A stretch of DNA of 64,000 nt. It comes from Spirochaetaceae bacterium. Its GTDB lineage: Bacteria > Myxococcota_A > UBA9160 > UBA4427. The DNA lies in NCBI GenBank assembly GCA_020632655.1, contig JACKFD010000001.1, positions 677,945 through 741,944 of the forward strand, in the 5' to 3' direction. Shown here piece by piece: positions 59,024 to 64,000 of the stretch. The notes under the pieces were generated by a model. The model was given only the letters and a program-made list of their open reading frames with translations. It was not told where the DNA came from and made no database searches. Positions within the stretch are counted from its first letter, which is position 1, and the number at the start of each line of letters is the position of its first letter. The position numbers were made by a program, and so were the translations under genes.

Positions 59024-60727
59024 TCAGTCGCGCGCCGGGGCCGCGGCGAGCTCCCGGCCGGCGATGAAGGAGAAGGTCATGGCGGGGCCGATCGTGCCGC
59101 CGCCGCCCCCGTAGCTCGAGCCCGGGCTCCCGATGCCCGCGTTGTTGCCCGAGGCGTAGAGTCCGGGCAGCACGCGACCGAAGGGGTCGAGCACCTGCGC
59201 GCGGGCATTCACCCGGGCACCGCCGCAGGTGCCGATGTCCGCGGGCGCGATCTCGGCCCCGTAGAAGGGGGCCTGGTCGAGGGGCGCCAGCGTGATGCCC
59301 TTGTCGTCCTGGCCGTAGCGGTCGTAGCGGCTCTCGCCGCGATGGAAGTCGGGATCCTCGCCCTGGGCCGCGAAGGCGTTCCAGCGCGCGACGGTCCGGG
59401 CGAGGCCCTGCGGATCGATGCCGAGCTTGCGCGCGAGCTCGTCCAGGCTCGGCGCCTCGACGACGAAGTCGGGCAGGGGCTGGTCGGCCTTCGCACCGGC
59501 GACCGTGCCGTCTCGGCGCGGCTTCGAGTCGAAGAGCAGGAACGCGGGCACGTTGCGGTAGCCGAGCTCGCCCCAGTTCTCCCAGGTGTGGTAGCTGCGC
59601 CAGGTCGTGTCGTAGTCGGCGGCCTCGTCGTGGAAGCGTTCGCCGTAGCGGTTCACGACGATCGTACCCGCGGCGCGCTTCTCGATCTCGGCGTTCAGCG
59701 TGGCACCCATGCGATGGGCCTTCACGGGCTCGGCCTCGCCCTTGTACACGCTGATTCCCCAGACCTCGTTCATGTTGCGGAGATCGGCTCCCGCCGCCTG
59801 GGCCATGCGGATGCCATCACCCGTATTGCCGCCCGCGCCGAGCGTGTAGGTCGTGGGCCCGCGCAGGAAGTGGCGCTTCATGTCGAAATCCCAGTCGAAG
59901 CCGCCTGCCGCGAGGTGAACGCCCCGCCGTGCACGCACGAAGAAGGGGGCGTCTCCGCGGCGCGCCTCGACGCCGAGCACCTCCCGCGTGCCGTCCGCCC
60001 GATCCCGCGTGACGAGTCGGACGGCCGGCGTCTCGGTCAGGATCTCGCCGCCTGCGGCCTCGAAGCCGCGGCGCAGGCCATCGATCAGCTCGGGGCCGAA
60101 GAGGCCCTGGCGATCGGTGACCGGCTCGATGCTGCGGCCGCGCTTGAGGGCGCCGGTCCATTCGGGATGGTAGTCGGCGTTGTCGCCCATGATCGTCGAC
60201 ACGCGGAAGGAGAGCGGGCTGTTCGCCTGGACGAAGTCGACCATGTCGGGACCGGCGTCGAGGAAGGCCTCGACCAGCTCGGGCGTGGCTTGTCCCTGGG
60301 CGAGGTGGGTGAGATAGGCGAGGGCCTGCTCGCGCGAGTCTTCGATGCCCTCTGCGCGCATCACCCGGTTGGTCGGGATCCAGAGCACACCGCCCGAGTG
60401 GCCCGTGCTGCCGCCGACGATCGCCCGCTTCTCGAGGGCGACGACGCGTGCGCCCGAGACGGCGGCGACGAGACCGCCGACGAGTCCGGTCCCGGTCCCG
60501 ACGAGGACGACGTCGGCCTCGAGGTCCCAGGTCGGTCCGCTCGCACCCGAGGGCGCCTCGGGCGCGCAGCCCAGCACAGCGGCCGCACCCACGGCTGCGC
60601 TGCCGGCCGCCCCGCCGAGGAACCGCCGCCGACTCAGAGCGGTCCCGGTCGAGGGGCCGGAGGGAAGCGTGGCCTCGGGCGCGGGCCGGGGCGCGTCGGT
60701 GGCGGGGCGATCGGGCGCGTCGGACAT
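59024..60727 (-). CDS. Tat-exported FAD-dependent dehydrogenase (fumarate reductase/KstD-like)
   Basis: Flavoprotein of 567 aa. The N-terminus carries a twin-arginine signal SRRRFLGG (residues 32-39), then a hydrophobic stretch ending VLGC (possible lipobox). FAD binding: DVVLVGTGTGLVGGLVAA (about 73-90) and ALEKRAIVGGSTGHSGG. The C-end GLYASGNNAGIGSPGSSYGG is the family signature of fumarate reductase/3-ketosteroid delta-1-dehydrogenase proteins. Whether it reduces a quinone-coupled acid or dehydrogenates a steroid is undecided. The ATG at 60727 has GGAGG; the 33-codon upstream extension is rejected. Divergent from the TA-like pair. Confidence 0.88.
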   Translation of the reverse strand: MSDAPDRPATDAPRPAPEATLPSGPSTGTALSRRRFLGGAAGSAAVGAAAVLGCAPEAPSGASGPTWDLEADVVLVGTGTGLVGGLVAAVSGARVVALEKRAIVGGSTGHSGGVLWIPTNRVMRAEGIEDSREQALAYLTHLAQGQATPELVEAFLDAGPDMVDFVQANSPLSFRVSTIMGDNADYHPEWTGALKRGRSIEPVTDRQGLFGPELIDGLRRGFEAAGGEILTETPAVRLVTRDRADGTREVLGVEARRGDAPFFVRARRGVHLAAGGFDWDFDMKRHFLRGPTTYTLGAGGNTGDGIRMAQAAGADLRNMNEVWGISVYKGEAEPVKAHRMGATLNAEIEKRAAGTIVVNRYGERFHDEAADYDTTWRSYHTWENWGELGYRNVPAFLLFDSKPRRDGTVAGAKADQPLPDFVVEAPSLDELARKLGIDPQGLARTVARWNAFAAQGEDPDFHRGESRYDRYGQDDKGITLAPLDQAPFYGAEIAPADIGTCGGARVNARAQVLDPFGRVLPGLYASGNNAGIGSPGSSYGGGGGTIGPAMTFSFIAGRELAAAPARD

Positions 60728-60849
60728 CGAGGACCTCCGGTGGGAGAGAAGAGGCGCGACGATAGACGACGACGGCTGCGAGCGGTCGGGGGATGCGACC
60801 CGGGGCCCGGTTCCCGTGGGGCTCAAGCATGCCCCCCGGCTCGACCGAT

Positions 60850-60867
60850 CCAGTACTGGTCAGTACT
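60850..60867. promoter_or_regulatory. Palindrome/direct-repeat operator candidate
   Basis: CCAGTACTGG (60850-60859) is a perfect 10-bp palindrome. AGTACT recurs at 60852-60857 and 60862-60867, that is, 10 bp apart on the same helix face. It sits in the 189-bp divergent region between the flavoprotein and TA-like genes, about 50 nt before the first TA-like ATG. A dimeric regulator, perhaps the antitoxin, could bind here. Confidence 0.45.
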
Positions 60868-60916
60868 ATCCCGTCCGACCGGCAGCGCCCGGGGCAGCCG
60901 AGGGGAGGAGGGCACG

Positions 60917-61417
60917 ATGGCCTCGATCCGACGACAAGGGGACGTCTTCGAGATCCGTGAATGCGAGCCGCGCGGCGGTCGGCCGCGCCAGCGCGCGCTC
61001 GCGCGCTTCCGGCGCGTCCTGACTGCGGACGTCCTGGAGCGGGCGGCCCTGGCGGCGCGGCGGCCCTTCGATCGCAAGGGGCTGCTCGAACGCGCGCGCA
61101 CCCGGGGCATTCCGATCTGCCTCGAGCGATCGACGACCGGTGCGCGGGCCCTGATCGCGCGGCTGCGGCGGGGCGATGCGCTCGATCCGCTGCTCGTCAC
61201 GCTCCTGCGCGACGAGCTCGCGCTGCGGCAGGCGGCTCCGCTGCCCGAGCATCTCGCGGACGTGGTGGATTGGGTCGGCGAGGAGGAGGTCGCGCGGGGT
61301 CGGGCACTGCGAGGCCTGTTGCGGACGGCGAGTCGGATCGCTCGCTCCCGCGCGGTGCGAGAGGTCGAGGCGGGGCCCGGCTTCCCCCGCTTCAGCTCGG
61401 GTGCCGCCTTCGGGTGA
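60917..61417 (+). CDS. Candidate antitoxin-like protein paired with nucleotidyltransferase
   Basis: A 166-aa protein, strongly basic (many Arg), with no membrane helix and no family I can name. MASIRRQGDVFEIRECEPRG opens a short beta segment, then helices RRVLTADVLERAALAARRPF and RALIARLRRGDALDPLL follow. It is 49 nt before a gene for an AbiEii-type nucleotidyltransferase on the same strand and has a good GGGGAGGAGGGC ribosome site. Its position as the first gene and its repeat-containing upstream region suggest the antitoxin or regulator of a two-gene module. This is inference from layout; the fold is unknown. Confidence 0.6.
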   Translation: MASIRRQGDVFEIRECEPRGGRPRQRALARFRRVLTADVLERAALAARRPFDRKGLLERARTRGIPICLERSTTGARALIARLRRGDALDPLLVTLLRDELALRQAAPLPEHLADVVDWVGEEEVARGRALRGLLRTASRIARSRAVREVEAGPGFPRFSSGAAFG

Positions 61418-61466
61418 GCCGAGGGATCCGGGTCGCGCGGGTGTGCCCGTCGCTCGGGGGGGAGCC

Positions 61467-62030
61467 ATGCTGCTCGACGAACAGATCGTCGCGATCGAAC
61501 GCGGGCTCACGCAGGCCGACGTGCCGCACGCCTTCGGCGGCGCGCAGGCGCTCGCCTACTACGGGCCGATCCGCGCGACCCACGACATCGATCTGAACGT
61601 GTTCGTCCGCGCCGCCGAGGCGGATCGTGTGCTCGCCGTACTCGCCGAGCTCGGGGCCGACGTCGCCAATCCCGGTCTGCGCACGCTGATCGATCGGGAC
61701 GAGCAGGTCCGGATCCGCTGGGACGCCACACCGGTCGATCTCTTCTTCGCCTACGACGCGCTCCATCGCAGCGCGATGGAGCGTCGTCGCCGCGTCGACT
61801 TCTACGGGGATCCGATCCACGTGCTGAGCCCCGAGGACCTGATCGTCTTCAAGGCCACCTTCGATCGGGGCAAGGATTGGCGGGACATCGCCGGCATCGT
61901 CTTCGCGTGCGGCGAGCCGCTCGACTACGACTACGTCCGCCGTTGGCTCGAGCGCATCGACGACGACGAGCGACGACGCATCACGCGATTCGAGCGCATC
62001 GTCGCGACCGGCGGCGCCGAGCTCGACTGA
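61467..62030 (+). CDS. AbiEii/MNT-like nucleotidyltransferase (candidate toxin)
   Basis: A 187-aa nucleotidyltransferase-fold protein. FGGAQALAYYGPIRATHDID (residues 23-42) contains the catalytic GG...DxD motif (Asp40, Asp42), and the third Asp is in TPVDLFFAY near residue 90. HVLSPEDLIVFKATFDRGKDW is typical of AbiEii-like proteins (type IV toxin family) and of MNT antitoxin-type proteins. Many such genes come in two-gene operons, as here. The RDIAGIVFACGEPLDYDYV end is also conserved. The assignment to nucleotidyltransferases is firm; toxin or antitoxin role is not shown by sequence. Confidence 0.75.
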   Translation: MLLDEQIVAIERGLTQADVPHAFGGAQALAYYGPIRATHDIDLNVFVRAAEADRVLAVLAELGADVANPGLRTLIDRDEQVRIRWDATPVDLFFAYDALHRSAMERRRRVDFYGDPIHVLSPEDLIVFKATFDRGKDWRDIAGIVFACGEPLDYDYVRRWLERIDDDERRRITRFERIVATGGAELD

Positions 62031-62040
62031 GCGCCGGACG

Positions 62041-62056
62041 CGGCGCGCCCGCGCCG
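62041..62056. terminator. Weak GC hairpin between convergent genes
   Basis: CGGCGCG (62041-62047) and CGCGCCG (62050-62056) are perfect complements with a two-base gap, 10 nt after the stop of the nucleotidyltransferase. There is no T-run, so termination is a guess. Confidence 0.3.
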
Positions 62057-62062
62057 AGCCGA

Positions 62063-62938
62063 TCAGATCCGGGCTACGGGCGCTGCGCTGCGGGTCAGAT
62101 CGACGAAACGCTGCACCCGTGGCAGGTCGGCCAGCACGTCGGGGATCACGAGCGTCTCCCGTACGAAGCCCGCCAGCTCGTCGGCGAGGAGCGACTCGAG
62201 CGCGGGATCGATCAGGTCGGGTAGTGCGGGCAGGTAGGCGATCGCGTCGCCGGAGAGTGCGACGCGATGGACGAGGCGGGGCTCGTCGCTCACGAAGACG
62301 GGGGTCACGCGGAGGCTGCGACCGTCGCACAGCAGGAGCCGATCGGCGTCGCGACCGTGGGTGCGCCAGATGGCGAGGCGATGATGGCGGAGGTCCTCGG
62401 GCTTCTCGGGATGTCCGTGCCGCGCGAGGTAGGTCTCGCTCGCCAGCAGTCGCATCGGGAACTCGCCGACCGCGACGCCGTGGCAGCCGCCGGGGATCTC
62501 GTCGTCGAAGGTGAGGGCGATCTCGGCGGGCGAGGGCAGGAGATCCGTCGGTCGTGCGCTCGAGTAGGTCTCGATCTCGAGATCGGGGTAATGGGTCTGC
62601 AGTGCGTGACAGGCTCGGCTCCACCCGTCCGGCGGGCGACCGATCGGCAGGGCGATGCGCAGGCGTCCGGAGGGCTCGACGCCGACGTCGTGTACGCTGC
62701 GGATCAACTGGTCCGCGGCGGCGAGCAGCACGCTGCCCCGCGCGACGAGCACCTCGCCCGCCCGGGTGGGACGGAGGCTGCCCTGGTCGCGCAGCAGCAG
62801 CGCCGTCCCTGCGGCGGCCTCCAGCTGATCGAGCTTGCGACGTACGCGCGATCGCGACGTCGCGAGGCGGTTCGCGGCGCCGAGAAAAGTGCCTTCCTCG
62901 GCGAGGACCATGAAGATCCGCAGCTGCTCGAAGTCCAT
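62063..62938 (-). CDS. LysR-family transcriptional regulator
   Basis: LysR-type regulator of 291 aa. The winged helix-turn-helix is at the start (MDFEQLRIFMVLAEEGTFLG, then AANRLATSRSRVRRKLDQLE, about residues 1-60). A linker helix and a two-lobed effector domain follow (about 90-285, starting SGRLRIALPIG). Family members bind T-N11-A sites and often regulate a divergent neighbour, here the MaoC gene (inference). The HTH reads SRSRVRRK at the recognition helix, richer in Arg than usual. The stop is 32 nt from that of the convergent nucleotidyltransferase. Effector unknown. Confidence 0.92.
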   Translation of the reverse strand: MDFEQLRIFMVLAEEGTFLGAANRLATSRSRVRRKLDQLEAAAGTALLLRDQGSLRPTRAGEVLVARGSVLLAAADQLIRSVHDVGVEPSGRLRIALPIGRPPDGWSRACHALQTHYPDLEIETYSSARPTDLLPSPAEIALTFDDEIPGGCHGVAVGEFPMRLLASETYLARHGHPEKPEDLRHHRLAIWRTHGRDADRLLLCDGRSLRVTPVFVSDEPRLVHRVALSGDAIAYLPALPDLIDPALESLLADELAGFVRETLVIPDVLADLPRVQRFVDLTRSAAPVARI

Positions 62939-63287
62939 GAGGCCCACCTCGATCCACCGAGCGCGTGGGCGGGAGTATGGCCGATCGGTGTTCGGCGTCC
63001 ACGGCTTGGTCGACAGACGTACGCGGGTGAGCGCTAGGTCGAGCCTGCTCGTCGTCTCGCTCCGGACTAGCGACCCGACGCGCGACCCGATTCGCCACGG
63101 CCAGGGCGGACTCTCGCGCGCGGCGACGTGCGCGCGCCGCATCGATCGGGTCGCCCGCGGGAGGACGACGGGCATCGAGAACGGTCGGAACCATCTCCCA
63201 TCCGCAAAGACTTCAGCGTGTCGACGATATATCGGGGCCACCGACCTCATCGGCGTCGGGAAGCGAGGCTGGGGTAGCTTCCCGGCC
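62939..63287. promoter_or_regulatory. 349-bp divergent regulatory region, LysR / MaoC
   Basis: No believable gene in this stretch. It must contain both promoters. A distinctive palindrome CGATATATCG lies at 63225-63234 with AT-rich GATATAT, a possible -10 for the MaoC gene about 55 nt upstream of its ATG. No consensus -35 could be assigned. GC-rich dyads such as CCGAC...GTCGG (63241-63259) could bind a regulator. Confidence 0.45.
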
Positions 63288-64000
63288 ATGCCCGAGGATC
63301 GAACTCCGAGCCACCCCGCGGATGCTGCGCCTGCGGACGTCCCTTTCGGGCCCGAGCTGGGCCATCGCACCGTCACCCACGCCTGCATCACGACCTTCGG
63401 CTGCCTGACCGGCGACCATGCGCGGATGCACTTCGATCGAAGCTTCGCATCCGGGAGCGAAGGCCGGGGCACGATCGCGCACGGACTGCTGAGTGCGGCC
63501 TGGTCACTCGGCGCGCTCACGCTGCACGCGCCCGAACGTCTCGGCGTGGGCGACCCGGCGGCTTCGCTCGCCGGATACTCGATCCGCTTCCGGCGACCGG
63601 TGCACGAGGGTGATCGCTTTGCGCTGCGCCTGCGCGAGACGAATCGGATGGCGACCGAGGGGCTCGGGGCGGGCAGCGGACCCCACACGGACTTCGAGCT
63701 CGTCGATCAGCGCGGCGAGGTCACCTGCTCCGGCCGCGTGAGCGTGGCGCGGGACGAGCTGGGTGCCCCGAGTCCGCCGCCGCTGCTCGAGATCGGCTCG
63801 CCCCGCCGTCCGCCCACGGCCGACATCCTCTACGCCGACGACATGCTCGAGCGCGGTCCCCGCGGCGAGAGTCTGGGACGCACGCTCGGCGAGGCCGACG
63901 TCGTCGCGTGGACGGGCTTCACGGGCGAGCTCGATCCCGCCTATCTGAACGCCGAATTCGCTGCGCGGCGGCGGGCCGGCGGACGGATCGTGCCGCCGAT
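63288..64000 (+). CDS. MaoC-like enoyl-CoA hydratase / dehydratase (C-terminus beyond window)
   Basis: Open frame from ATG at 63288 to the end of the window with no stop (237 codons seen). The first hot-dog domain spans about 20-160: HRTVTHACITTFGCLTGDHA then MHFDRSFASGSEGRG, and TIAHGLLSAAWSLG. The Asp/His pair GD...H matches the R-specific enoyl-CoA hydratase active site. A second hot-dog domain starts near residue 185 (ADILYADDMLERG then GRTLGEADVVAWTGFTGELDP), with another GFTGELDPxYLNAEF motif. So it is a two-domain MaoC protein, likely acting on enoyl-CoA in fatty-acid or polyhydroxyalkanoate metabolism. Near a LysR gene that may control it. Confidence 0.85.
   Translation, partial: MPEDRTPSHPADAAPADVPFGPELGHRTVTHACITTFGCLTGDHARMHFDRSFASGSEGRGTIAHGLLSAAWSLGALTLHAPERLGVGDPAASLAGYSIRFRRPVHEGDRFALRLRETNRMATEGLGAGSGPHTDFELVDQRGEVTCSGRVSVARDELGAPSPPPLLEIGSPRRPPTADILYADDMLERGPRGESLGRTLGEADVVAWTGFTGELDPAYLNAEFAARRRAGGRIVPP

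Overview
The window is very GC-rich (about 70% by eye). It is densely packed, bacterial and chromosomal, with many GTG/TTG starts and many 1-4 nt start/stop overlaps. I see no tRNA or rRNA gene, insertion sequence, prophage or CRISPR array. Three things point to an uncultured deltaproteobacterium in the broad sense (Myxococcota or Desulfobacterota_B type): the housekeeping order pheA-hisC-tyrA-rpsA-ihfB-lapA-lapB-mutS, two class II tRNA nucleotidyltransferases, and a large acyl-CoA catabolic gene set. That placement is an inference from gene content.

1-19.3 kb, housekeeping, all on +. Aromatic amino acid genes (pheA, hisC, tyrA) lead directly into ribosomal protein S1, IHF-beta and the LapA/LapB envelope-control pair. 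A translationally coupled chain follows: mutS, amidase, glnD, xerC/D-type recombinase and a CCA-family enzyme. Then come scpA, scpB and an RluB-type pseudouridine synthase. aroA and cmk, which often lie between tyrA and rpsA, are absent. ScpB and RluB carry opposite-charge tails encoded by tandem repeats.

19.3-30 kb, mixed. It holds a possible tiny membrane protein, a DUF368 (PopT-type) polyprenyl-phosphate transporter, an SRAP/HMCES protein and an SSS symporter with a small partner. An operon follows: M3 oligopeptidase, alkyltransferase-like protein, a 78-aa unknown, and an HD-containing tRNA nucleotidyltransferase. After it come a cysteine-rich mini-protein, an MBL hydrolase, and a stand-alone FtsH-protease-like domain whose zinc histidines are replaced.

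30-39.6 kb, regulation and envelope. It has an orphan NarL-type regulator and a PEGA/EF-hand protein. Next is a three-gene ion-channel-like module: a zinc-ribbon ExbB/MotA-like protein plus two different ExbD-like proteins, only one with the channel aspartate. A HelD-like helicase with its own apparent promoter, a KOW-like protein, YjbQ and a PpiC-like isomerase follow.

39.7-64 kb, catabolic and redox accessory region with alternating strands. It contains a PQQ lipoprotein dehydrogenase, a phosphotransferase, an RND/MMPL exporter, a zinc alcohol dehydrogenase, an esterase, an acyl-CoA carboxylase, an acyl-CoA dehydrogenase, an SDR, a CoA transferase, an F420-type reductase and a molybdopterin oxidoreductase. 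It also has a Tat-exported flavoprotein, a MaoC hydratase cut by the window edge, a LysR regulator, and a candidate nucleotidyltransferase toxin-antitoxin pair. This looks like a fatty-acid, steroid or xenobiotic CoA-ester breakdown lifestyle; no specific substrate can be read from the sequence.
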